From positions 1-57,180 of the forward strand of contig DKPP01000003.1 of the NCBI GenBank assembly GCA_002471255.1: a stretch of 57,180 nt of DNA, read 5' to 3'. A program made the translations under genes and the position numbers. Origin of the DNA: Akkermansiaceae bacterium UBA7331. GTDB lineage: Bacteria; Verrucomicrobiota; Verrucomicrobiia; Verrucomicrobiales; Akkermansiaceae. The notes below the pieces were generated by a model, which ran no database searches, had not been told where the DNA came from, and was given only the letters and a program-made list of their open reading frames with translations. This document shows positions 44,459-52,581 of this stretch, piece after piece; position 1 is the first letter of the stretch; the number at the start of each line of letters is the position of its first letter.

Positions 44459-45379
44459 ATGATGCAACCTTTTCGTTTCGAACCAATTTATCAAGAACGT
44501 ATTTGGGGTGGCACGGCAATGCAAGATATACTTCATCGTTCCGTACCATCTGCTTGTGTTAATTATGGTGAATCATGGGAAATAAGCGACAGACCCGATG
44601 CATGTAGCATCGTGAGCGAAGGCCCTTACAAGGGAAAATCTCTTCATGAACTTTGGACAGAACATCGCGAAGAACTCTTCGGAAAAGGATTTGAACAATT
44701 TGAAAGATTTCCTCTACTGTGTAAAATTTTAGATGCGAAAGAAAACCTTTCCCTTCAAGTGCATCCACCTGAATGCACTGCCAAAAAATTAGGTGGCGAA
44801 GTAAAAAATGAAATTTGGTATGTAATGAACTCTCTTCCGGATTCTTTAATCTATTTCGGCATTAAGGGATCTGCTACATCTGATGAGATTAGACAAAAAG
44901 CGGAAGCAGGAACTTTAGACCAAATTCTTAACGCGACTCATTTAAATAAAGGGGAAGCTCTATATATCCCATCAGGTTTAGTACACGCTATCGGAGCCGG
45001 CCATCTTATAGCTGAGATCCAACAAAATAGCGATACCACTTATCGATTGTACGATTGGGGTAGAACCGACGATCAAGGCAATCCTCGTGAATTGCATTTG
45101 GACCAAGCCATTACTTCCATTGAAGAATTTAACATCTTAGCTCAAGATCAAAGTTACCTAAGTGATATGCCTCACTTCCGCACTAAGATTGTTAAAATCA
45201 ATAAAGGAGAATCATGGCAAAGTGAAAATCCTGAAAAATTTACTATTATTGTGATTCTTGAAGGAGCATTAAAACTTGATCATGACCTTGCAAATATGGG
45301 CGATTTCTTATTAGCTCCGGCCCATTCTAGCTCTTTAGAAGCAAGCTCAGATACCACTTTAATTGTGGCAACTATGTAA
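44459..45379 (+). CDS. manA: Mannose-6-phosphate isomerase, class I
   Basis: A 306-residue zinc enzyme of the short (Bacillus-type) class that interconverts mannose-6-phosphate and fructose-6-phosphate. Metal ligands are visible as Gln100 and His102 (SLQVHPP), Glu118 (KNEIWYV) and His in SGLVHAIGAG. The N-terminal RFEPIYQERIWGGTAMQDIL is typical. It could feed GDP-mannose for glycans or use dietary mannose. Two ATG codons are adjacent, so the start is uncertain by one residue. Confidence 0.93.
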   Translation: MMQPFRFEPIYQERIWGGTAMQDILHRSVPSACVNYGESWEISDRPDACSIVSEGPYKGKSLHELWTEHREELFGKGFEQFERFPLLCKILDAKENLSLQVHPPECTAKKLGGEVKNEIWYVMNSLPDSLIYFGIKGSATSDEIRQKAEAGTLDQILNATHLNKGEALYIPSGLVHAIGAGHLIAEIQQNSDTTYRLYDWGRTDDQGNPRELHLDQAITSIEEFNILAQDQSYLSDMPHFRTKIVKINKGESWQSENPEKFTIIVILEGALKLDHDLANMGDFLLAPAHSSSLEASSDTTLIVATM

Positions 45380-45400
45380 AATCTATTCATGGTAATCCTA

Positions 45401-45446
45401 AAGAAAGAACCTATCCTTGATCGTCAAGGATAGGTTCTTTCTTTTA
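45401..45446. terminator. Bidirectional terminator after manA
   Basis: A perfect 20-bp stem starting AAGAAAGAACC around the loop TCG is followed by TTA. It is the longest hairpin terminator in the window and lies between convergent genes. Confidence 0.88.
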
Positions 45447-45465
45447 AGATCTATTACGACAGCTC

Positions 45466-45663
45466 TTATCGTCTTTGAGTATTAAAGCCACCGAGTGCAG
45501 AATCGGCTTCGGCTCGAGGCACTCTATTGTGGGGCAAGCTACTTTTTGTTTGTGAAGGCGGCTCTTGGGGTATACGCACAGTTTCTTCAGGTTGATGCAT
45601 CAACCATGAGCAAGAGGCCATCATGGATAAAACCGGCAACAATAATAATGAAATCTTTTTCAT
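45466..45663 (-). CDS. Small lipoprotein
   Basis: A 65-residue protein with a signal peptide and a lipobox-like MMASC, so the mature chain begins at about Cys18. The rest is short, Pro-rich and probably disordered (TVRIPQEPPSQTKSSLP). Lipid anchoring to the inner or outer membrane is inferred. No family is recognised. It is the first gene right of manA's terminator, on the opposite strand. Confidence 0.6.
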   Translation of the reverse strand: MKKISLLLLPVLSMMASCSWLMHQPEETVRIPQEPPSQTKSSLPHNRVPRAEADSALGGFNTQRR

Positions 45664-45680
45664 AACAATAAGTTAAATGC

Positions 45681-45715
45681 TGAACCCCACTATGCGATGT
45701 TGCACAGTGGGGTTC
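45681..45715 (-). terminator. Terminator of the coiled-coil gene pair
   Basis: An 11-bp stem, TGAACCCCACT / AGTGGGGTTCA, spans a 13-base loop. The T-run after it on the minus strand (GCATTTAACTT) is weak. Confidence 0.65.
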
Positions 45716-45741
45716 AAGTAAAAATTAGTGAATCAATTGTC

Positions 45742-46545
45742 TTAGAGGCTAGCTTGAACAGCTGTCTCACGAGGACTTAATAATTGAACACGGTCACCAG
45801 GTTGGATGCGAATACCGGCAGGAACGCTACCTTTCACGATATCAGCAACAGTCTGAGTTTTCTCTAAGGAAGATACTTTTAATTTACCAATAGCACGACC
45901 ATTACGTGTTACCAAAAGCGTGGTATTTGGATCAATTGCGCTACCTTCACCTGCACCAATCACTACAAAACCCCACTGTGGATCAACAGATACGATTGAG
46001 TAATCAGCATTGTTCTTAGTCAAGGTCTTGCGATAATTAGCTTGTTCGGCTTGCAAGCGATTAAGCACTTCAGTGCGGGCTACAACTTCCTTGGAAATTT
46101 CACCGCCTTTAGCTTTGGTGCCGGCTAAGCTTTCTTGTAATTCCTTATTCTTGGACTCGCTAGCTTCCATTTTACCCATGATTTCTTCCACACTGCTCAC
46201 GCCGTAGCTATCGAGCTGTTTCTGTAAATCATCAATAACTTTATCTACGCTGGCCAATTCAACAGTAAGAGCTTCTTTGGTAGATTCCAATTCTTGGTTT
46301 AAAGCGATCAATTGATCACGTTCTACTTCTACCCTAGCTTTTGTCGTAGTTAAACTTTCGTATTCAACTCGAGCATCATTCAACTCACGAAGCATACGAT
46401 CACGTTCGCCTCTCCAATTTTCACGAGATTGTTCCATTTCGATGCGATCGGCGATGGTCTTTTTGAACGATTCATTTTGTTCGTAGGAGAAATAAATACC
46501 TGCTCCAGCGGCAAGAATCAAAAGTACGGCTAATAACGGTTTCAT
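45742..46545 (-). CDS. TM/coiled-coil protein with C-terminal beta domain (paralogue 1)
   Basis: A 267-residue protein with an N-terminal membrane segment (about residues 3-20, LLAVLLILAAGAGIYFSY), a long coiled coil (about 25-185, many heptads rich in Glu/Lys/Leu), and a compact C-terminal beta-domain (about 190-260: YSIVSVDPQWGFVVIGAGEG, then IRIQPGDRVQL). The end domain resembles FlgT-C-like barrels with a VVIGAG core, but I make no firm family assignment. A second copy of the same architecture lies upstream on the same strand. It probably acts in the periplasm as a spacer or envelope-linked protein. Confidence 0.75.
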   Translation of the reverse strand: MKPLLAVLLILAAGAGIYFSYEQNESFKKTIADRIEMEQSRENWRGERDRMLRELNDARVEYESLTTTKARVEVERDQLIALNQELESTKEALTVELASVDKVIDDLQKQLDSYGVSSVEEIMGKMEASESKNKELQESLAGTKAKGGEISKEVVARTEVLNRLQAEQANYRKTLTKNNADYSIVSVDPQWGFVVIGAGEGSAIDPNTTLLVTRNGRAIGKLKVSSLEKTQTVADIVKGSVPAGIRIQPGDRVQLLSPRETAVQASL

Positions 46546-46580
46546 TATCTTAAATTATTATAAAAGTTAAAAATCAACGT

Positions 46581-47357
46581 TTATTCAGGTCTGACCGAAA
46601 CTACCGTATCGCCAGGATGAATGGTTTCACCTGCAGTGATGCTGGAATGAATAACTGATGCGGTAGATACATTACCTTCAACTGCGTTAACAGTCACTTC
46701 GGCAATTTTATCTTTACCACGCATAATGGCTAAGCGTGAACCAGGAACAATACCATGATCATTAGCACCACCATGTACTACCACTAAACCGAAATCATCG
46801 ATTACACGAGAAACGGATGTCTTCAAGTTCGGAGGAGACAAACGAGCATCTTGGTCTTTTTTCAATTGAGCCAAGGCGTCATTGTTTGCTTGGATTTGAT
46901 TAGATTGAGCAGTCAATGCTTCATTCTTTTTCTCTTCCGTTGAGATTTCCATAGCCAATTGCTCATTTTCCAAGTCAAGTGCGGTAATGCGAGCTGCAAT
47001 AGCATTCACATTTTCCATGTCTTTAGACTTTGTCTTAAGCTCATCTAAAGTTGTTTTCTTGGTGGTTAAATCAGCTTCAATGGTTTTATTGGAAGCTAAA
47101 AGATCGTCGTTAGAATCGGTCAATTCGACCTTCTTCTCTTCGATCGCTTTAATATCGGAAGTGAGCACGCCGTTTTTTGCGACATAATCTGCACGTTCCT
47201 CATCCTTCTGATTAAACTCTGACTCTAAACTGTCTCGTTCACCAGTTGTCTTAGTGAGCAACGAAGTCTCTGCTTTTAAGCCTTCATCGTTCATGTAATA
47301 AAATGCGCCACCTGCTAATGAGATGACCAGTGCTGCTATTGATACTTTAGTCCACAT
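46581..47357 (-). CDS. TM/coiled-coil protein with C-terminal beta domain (paralogue 2)
   Basis: A 258-residue paralogue, 35 bases upstream of the previous gene, with the same plan: membrane segment (about residues 5-22), coiled coil (about 35-175), C-terminal domain (SRVIDDFGLVVVHGGANDHG, then IHPGDTVVSVRPE). The C-terminal half of each protein is the more conserved. The two are likely one operon, and the products could form a hetero-oligomeric coiled coil. No known enzymatic motif is present. Confidence 0.75.
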   Translation of the reverse strand: MWTKVSIAALVISLAGGAFYYMNDEGLKAETSLLTKTTGERDSLESEFNQKDEERADYVAKNGVLTSDIKAIEEKKVELTDSNDDLLASNKTIEADLTTKKTTLDELKTKSKDMENVNAIAARITALDLENEQLAMEISTEEKKNEALTAQSNQIQANNDALAQLKKDQDARLSPPNLKTSVSRVIDDFGLVVVHGGANDHGIVPGSRLAIMRGKDKIAEVTVNAVEGNVSTASVIHSSITAGETIHPGDTVVSVRPE

Positions 47358-47573
47358 AGGAAAATAAAGAGAAAAGGGGTTCCTGTTACTTTTCTAACAT
47401 TGTCATGAAACTTTTCGCATTTCAACCTAAAAATGCTTAGCTTTTCGATTTCTTTCAAACTTTTTTGAACAAATGCTCAATAATCGAACACAATTCACTC
47501 ATAATAAACTAAAACGATAAATTACACTCAATTTGCTTTTCAAACCTAAAGCTTTCTTTTATTCTCCATCCTT

Positions 47574-49886
47574 GTGAGCTATCAGGTTTTTGCCAGAAAA
47601 TATCGACCTCTGACTTTTGATGACGTTCTAGGTCAGGATCATGTTGTACGTACATTAAAGAATGCTATAAGCCAAAATAGATTGGCTCATGCTTATTTAT
47701 TTGTAGGCCCAAGAGGTACGGGCAAAACTTCTACGGCTCGTATTTTTGCAAAAGCTTTAAATAATTCAAATGGTCCAAGCATTGATTTTGATCCGCATGA
47801 AGATATTTGTGAAGAAATAGCCGAAGGAAGAAGCTTAGATGTTTTAGAAATCGATGGCGCATCTAACCGAGGCATTGATCATATCCGTGATTTGAGAGAT
47901 AACGTAAGATTCGTACCAAGCAGAGGTAAATTCCGCATTGTTTATATTGATGAGGTACACATGCTTACTAAAGAATCATTCAATGCATTACTCAAAACCT
48001 TGGAAGAACCGCCCGCTCACGTGAAGTTCATTTTTGCAACGACCGAGCCCCATAAGATTCTTCCTACTATTTTATCACGTTGCCAACGTTTTGATTTAAG
48101 ACCGATTCCTACCGAAACGATCGCTAAACACCTTTTATATATAGCAAAAGAAGAAAGCGTGGAGTTAAGCGAAGACGCAGCTTTTGCCGTGGCTAAAGTG
48201 GCGGATGGCGGCATGCGAGATGCCCAATCGATGTTAGATCAATTAGTGTCTTTTTGTGGAAATACCATCACCGAAGATCAGGTTCTCCATATTTTTGGCA
48301 TTACTTCCAGAGAAACGGTTGCTAAAACTTTATATTATCTCTTAAATAAAGATTTATCACCTTTATTGCACCTTCTGCATGAACAAGCGGAGGCAGGACG
48401 CGATATGGGACAACTTCTTTCCGAGATTATTTCTTCCGTACGCGAAATTTTGGTTTCGAAAGTAGATCCTTCTTCTACTTTTGACTCTTTACCTCAAACA
48501 GGGCAAGAGGCGCTCATGGAATTAGTCAATCGCACCAAAACCGACAAAATTTTACGTTTAGTGGAAGTACTTGCCGAGACGGAGGACAAAATGAGATGGT
48601 CAACCAACAAAAGGTTACATCTTGAGATGGGCTTAATTAAAGCCGTGCATACCTTATCCGAGGTGAACATTAGTGATATCATTACTGTTCTAAATGGTGC
48701 TTCTTTACCGGAAATCACCCTTCCCTTACCAAATGCACCTTTATCGACTCCGGCTCCGATTGTTGAGCAAATAATAGAACCATCACCTTCTATTGCCTTA
48801 CCGAATACTTCCGAAATCGCAGAAAAACCATCACCTGAAGAGGAAACTCTCATGGATGAAATTCCAACCTTCGCATCTTCACAAGATGTAGAAAGTATCC
48901 CTAGCGAACCGGAAATACAACAACCAATTTTAGATGAGGTAGAAGTACCAACTCCTCAACAGCAAGACGAAGTTGCCAAAGTTCCTTCTGCTATCGAATC
49001 ATTCCCGGCTAATGGTGATGAGGCCACTTCCTTTGATGGTTCTGAAAGCACCGATTTGGAATTAGATTCTCTTGCTGAAAAAGAAATGCTTCCGGATAAC
49101 TTCATTGACGATAGTCCGTTAGCGGAAAATCCGGTGATGGATTGGGATTCCGAGCAACCTGAGCAGACTACTCCAATTATTCAAGAATCTATAGGTGATA
49201 TACAGGATATTGAATTAGCAATACCATCCACTTCTGTAGAAATCAAATCTCAGCCTATTTCCGCTTTATCTGATACGCCGGTATCACCACCCGAATCTTT
49301 ATCGGATGAAATGCCTTCTGCAAGTCTTTCCCAAGATTACGGGATGATGTCCGACCTTTTTGGCTTAGATATTTTAGTGGAATCTACTTCATCTGAAGAA
49401 AAAATAGTCGAGGCTCCGAAACAATTAACTGAAAACGATTGGAAACAGGCCATTGATTCTATAGCGGACCAATTCCCTCTACAAATTTCTTTTGTAGAAC
49501 AAGGACGATTCCAATCTCACCAAGGCGGGATTATTGAAATAGCCTATCACCCTCTCGATATACAAGGCATCGAAAGTTTGGCGACAGGCTCACTAAGAGA
49601 TAAGCTCGAACAAACGCTATGCGATCTTTCTCATCAAATCGTCAACTTGACGGTAATTACCGACAGCTCCGTGCCGCTACCTCAAGAGCCGGAATTGGAA
49701 CCTTTACCTGCACCGGAGCCACCGGCACCGATTGCTCCTATCAAGGATAAGCCAAAACCACAAGCCGTTGCTCAGGTAGAAGAGAAAAAAGAAGAAGCTC
49801 CTCAAAAAGATTTGGGAGAAGATTTTTACAAAGATCCATTGATCGAAGAAGCATTAAACATTTTTCACGCTAGGATAGTTCAGTAA
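47574..49886 (+). CDS. dnaX: DNA polymerase III subunit gamma/tau
   Basis: A 770-residue clamp-loader ATPase. The start codon is GTG. The AAA+ core has Walker A GPRGTGKTSTAR (residues about 44-55), Walker B VYIDEVHML and the arginine-finger/sensor SRCQRFDLR. The zinc-binding cysteines normally found after Walker A are missing: the segment runs ALNNSNGPSIDFDPHEDICE with a single Cys. Residues about 375-640 form an acidic, Ser/Pro-rich, probably disordered linker, and the last 130 residues hold a small folded end domain and a Pro/Glu/Lys tail. The gene is followed by ybaB. Confidence 0.95.
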   Translation: MSYQVFARKYRPLTFDDVLGQDHVVRTLKNAISQNRLAHAYLFVGPRGTGKTSTARIFAKALNNSNGPSIDFDPHEDICEEIAEGRSLDVLEIDGASNRGIDHIRDLRDNVRFVPSRGKFRIVYIDEVHMLTKESFNALLKTLEEPPAHVKFIFATTEPHKILPTILSRCQRFDLRPIPTETIAKHLLYIAKEESVELSEDAAFAVAKVADGGMRDAQSMLDQLVSFCGNTITEDQVLHIFGITSRETVAKTLYYLLNKDLSPLLHLLHEQAEAGRDMGQLLSEIISSVREILVSKVDPSSTFDSLPQTGQEALMELVNRTKTDKILRLVEVLAETEDKMRWSTNKRLHLEMGLIKAVHTLSEVNISDIITVLNGASLPEITLPLPNAPLSTPAPIVEQIIEPSPSIALPNTSEIAEKPSPEEETLMDEIPTFASSQDVESIPSEPEIQQPILDEVEVPTPQQQDEVAKVPSAIESFPANGDEATSFDGSESTDLELDSLAEKEMLPDNFIDDSPLAENPVMDWDSEQPEQTTPIIQESIGDIQDIELAIPSTSVEIKSQPISALSDTPVSPPESLSDEMPSASLSQDYGMMSDLFGLDILVESTSSEEKIVEAPKQLTENDWKQAIDSIADQFPLQISFVEQGRFQSHQGGIIEIAYHPLDIQGIESLATGSLRDKLEQTLCDLSHQIVNLTVITDSSVPLPQEPELEPLPAPEPPAPIAPIKDKPKPQAVAQVEEKKEEAPQKDLGEDFYKDPLIEEALNIFHARIVQ

Positions 49887-49931
49887 ATGAACAATCTTGG
49901 CTTTATTAACCACTAAAATAAGAACATCACC

Positions 49932-50246
49932 ATGAATATCATGAAAATGCTCAAGCAGGCTCAACAAATGCAAGCAGGCCTAGCTGCAGCTCAAGAAAAA
50001 CTTGCAGAACAAACCGTAAGCGTAGAAGGCGCAGGCGGCAAAATTAAAGTAACGGCAACTTGCGACGGTTCTATCACAGAATTAGTGATCGATCCTTCTA
50101 TCATTGATCCTTCCGATGCAGAGTTTTTACAGGATTTAGTCATGGCTACTGTCAATGACGCTTTAATCCAAGGTAAGGACAAATCAGCCTCCGAAATCAA
50201 GAAATTAACGGGAGGAATGAACTTACCAGCCGGTTTAGGACTCTAA
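49932..50246 (+). CDS. YbaB/EbfC-family nucleoid-associated protein
   Basis: A 104-residue DNA-binding protein. The N-terminal MLKQAQQMQAGLAAAQEKLA helix, the TVSVEGAGGKIKVTATCDGS strand pair and the end KLTGGMNLPAGLGL are canonical. Its place directly after dnaX is the common bacterial order; the usual third partner recR is not next to it here. Confidence 0.93.
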   Translation: MNIMKMLKQAQQMQAGLAAAQEKLAEQTVSVEGAGGKIKVTATCDGSITELVIDPSIIDPSDAEFLQDLVMATVNDALIQGKDKSASEIKKLTGGMNLPAGLGL

Positions 50247-50260
50247 CTCTTCCATCGTTT

Positions 50261-51298
50261 ATGACGGAAGACTCCTCACAGACATCTAAATCTTCACATC
50301 CTAACCATATCCGCCCTAATCTTCATATAGGGCGGATATTGGCGTTTCTTTCGATTCTGACATTTTTTCTCACGATTCTAACCTTTTTATTAGAATCTAA
50401 TCTCAGTGCTATTTTTAATATCATGCCGCACTGGGTCTATTTTTTGGCATTCATGATTCCCGGCTTAATGGGTTGGATATGGTTTCACTCAAAGTGGGGT
50501 CTTACATCTTTCGCCCTCTGGCTTTTGCTCTTTTTTTGTTACTCCGATTTTTTCAAACAACTACCTTTTTCTCCAAAACCCATCAATGAACAAAGTTTCC
50601 CTTTCCAATTTAAAAAATTGCGTATTGTAACCTTAGCTGCAGACGATCCTTTACAAATCGATACGGAAGCAGTCAAGGCACTAGCACCGGACATCATCTT
50701 AATGGAGGTGGACAACAACCCTATAGCGATCACCCAAACTGCTTTTTTCATCATGGGTAAAAACATGAAAATTAAGCAATATAATAATCATGCCATCATT
50801 ACGCGCTATGGAAATTTGGAAAGTTCATCTCATGGCGACTCCCCATGTATGACTACGGAGTGGCAACCGGAATTTGATGGCAGATGCATTCGATTGGTAA
50901 ATGTCATCACAACGCCTAGACCCAATCAAAATTCATTTATTTCATTAGGCAACACCCATAAGATATTTGATTTACAATCAAAGCATAAAAAAGAAATTCA
51001 GCGAGTTTATCAGCATTTGGCTCATTTGAATATGGATCAGGGACCCTGCCCGGTCATTTTGGGGGGCAATTTTAACACCCCTGCCCATTCCTTGATTTTT
51101 AAGCCTATCAAAGAAATAGGACAAGACACATATGAAGTGGCAGGCAAAGGATATGGAGCCACAGCTCCGGCTTCATTCCCTTTATTCAGATTTCATCGAA
51201 TTTTTACCAGTTTAGATTTTACTCCTCTCCAAACTTTTACAGTAGATGTTTCAGGCACTACGGAACGATGTGTCGTCTCAGACGTCATTTATCAATAA
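50261..51298 (+). CDS. EEP-fold membrane protein with degenerate active site
   Basis: A 345-residue protein with three hydrophobic segments in the first 105 residues (ILAFLSILTFFLTILTFLL; WVYFLAFMIPGLMGWIWF; FALWLLLFFCYSDFF), followed by an endonuclease/exonuclease/phosphatase-like domain. The architecture fits bacterial EEP membrane proteins, but catalytic motifs are altered: GDFN reads GNFN (near residue 268), RIDYI-like reads RFHRIF (near 310), and SDH-like reads SDVIY at the C-terminus. It probably has little or no nuclease/phosphatase activity. It lies between ybaB and umuC on the same strand with very small gaps. Confidence 0.65.
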   Translation: MTEDSSQTSKSSHPNHIRPNLHIGRILAFLSILTFFLTILTFLLESNLSAIFNIMPHWVYFLAFMIPGLMGWIWFHSKWGLTSFALWLLLFFCYSDFFKQLPFSPKPINEQSFPFQFKKLRIVTLAADDPLQIDTEAVKALAPDIILMEVDNNPIAITQTAFFIMGKNMKIKQYNNHAIITRYGNLESSSHGDSPCMTTEWQPEFDGRCIRLVNVITTPRPNQNSFISLGNTHKIFDLQSKHKKEIQRVYQHLAHLNMDQGPCPVILGGNFNTPAHSLIFKPIKEIGQDTYEVAGKGYGATAPASFPLFRFHRIFTSLDFTPLQTFTVDVSGTTERCVVSDVIYQ

Positions 51299-51301
51299 AT
51301 T

Positions 51302-52579
51302 ATGCTTAAAATAAAAGGTCATTACCTACTGATCGACTGTAATAACTTTTTTGCCAGTTGCGAACGTATATTTCGTCCTGATTGGCAGCATCGTCCATTA
51401 GTGGTCTTATCCGGGAATGATGGTTGTATTATTGCCAGAAGCCCGGAATCTAAAAAACTGGGATTTCAAATGGGCGATCCTTATTTTAAGGTAAAAGACC
51501 AATTACAACTTCACCGTGTTGTGGTCTGTTCATCGAATTTTCCGCTATATTCCGATATATCCAGAAGAGTAATGAATACCTTGGAAGATTTTAGCGATCA
51601 CATGGAAATTTATAGTGTTGATGAGGCTTTTTTATATTTTGATAAACAAGAAAGTCAATCTTTCCTATTGGATATAGCACATGAAATCGTAGCGACTATT
51701 AAAAAGAATATCGGTATTGATGTAAGCATAGGCATCGCCCCTACTAAAACCTTAGCAAAACTGGCAAATTACAAAGCCAAGAGACTAGAAAGCCCCCCGC
51801 ATATTGAATCATTCTATGATCCGGATTATCGTCGGGAACAAACTGAAAAATTACCTGTTGAAGAAGTATGGGGAATAGGCAAGCGAATGGCTCCCAAATT
51901 CCGATCTTTGGGCATTCGCACAGTTTCTCAGATAATTGATAAACCGGAAGAAATCATTCAAAGGCATTTTGGCGTGGTAGGTAGTCGCATTCAATTAGAA
52001 CTGCAAGGAATATCGTGTTTAGATAAACTAGGAGAAGATGAGCATCGCCAACAGATCATGTCAACTCGTTCGTTCGGACAAATCGTGACGTCTTATGAAG
52101 AATTAAAAGAGTCCCTACATTTTCACGTAGATGCAGCTTGTACCCAATTAAGAAGAGAAAATCTTTGCGCTTCCAATTTAACAATCATGATACGAGCAGG
52201 AAGCATCCACCTGCCTGAACATGAATTTTATGAAAAGTCCGCCTCATTTCGTTTGGACAACCCAAGCGACAACACACACACATTTGGAAAGCTGGCTTCT
52301 CTATTACTCGAACAAATTTGGCGCCCCGGATTAAGATATAAGAAATCCGGCATCATGTTATCGGATCTGCAAGAATCCGATCGTGTGCAATTAACCTTTA
52401 GTCCGCACACGGATTCGGCTTCAAAACAAAAGTTAATGCAAACCCTCGATAAATTACGAGCCAGCGGACATACGGTAAAATTTGCTTCTCAAGGCTTGTC
52501 TCAGCAATGGGCTACAAAACGCGATATGAGGACCCCTGGCTACACAACGAGCTGGGATGAGTTACCTATCGTACACTAA
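51302..52579 (+). CDS. umuC: DNA polymerase V catalytic subunit UmuC-like
   Basis: A 425-residue Y-family translesion polymerase. The first catalytic Asp lies in LLIDCNNFFASCERIFRP (Asp12) and the second acidic pair in YSVDEAFLYF (about residues 105-106). The thumb/HhH region (EEVWGIGKRMAPKFRSLGIR) and the little-finger domain follow, and the short UmuC C-terminal tail is present (KLMQTLDKLRASGHTVKFAS). umuD is not adjacent: it lies about 3.4 kb downstream after a minus-strand operon. The gene starts three bases after the preceding stop and converges on ppaC with a two-base gap. Confidence 0.93.
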   Translation: MLKIKGHYLLIDCNNFFASCERIFRPDWQHRPLVVLSGNDGCIIARSPESKKLGFQMGDPYFKVKDQLQLHRVVVCSSNFPLYSDISRRVMNTLEDFSDHMEIYSVDEAFLYFDKQESQSFLLDIAHEIVATIKKNIGIDVSIGIAPTKTLAKLANYKAKRLESPPHIESFYDPDYRREQTEKLPVEEVWGIGKRMAPKFRSLGIRTVSQIIDKPEEIIQRHFGVVGSRIQLELQGISCLDKLGEDEHRQQIMSTRSFGQIVTSYEELKESLHFHVDAACTQLRRENLCASNLTIMIRAGSIHLPEHEFYEKSASFRLDNPSDNTHTFGKLASLLLEQIWRPGLRYKKSGIMLSDLQESDRVQLTFSPHTDSASKQKLMQTLDKLRASGHTVKFASQGLSQQWATKRDMRTPGYTTSWDELPIVH

Positions 52580-52581
52580 TA

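Noticed and set aside
49781..49792. An A-rich heptamer in dnaX as a programmed frameshift site
   Set aside because: It lies near the C-terminus (about residue 737), so slippage would not give a gamma-like product, and no stimulating hairpin is seen.
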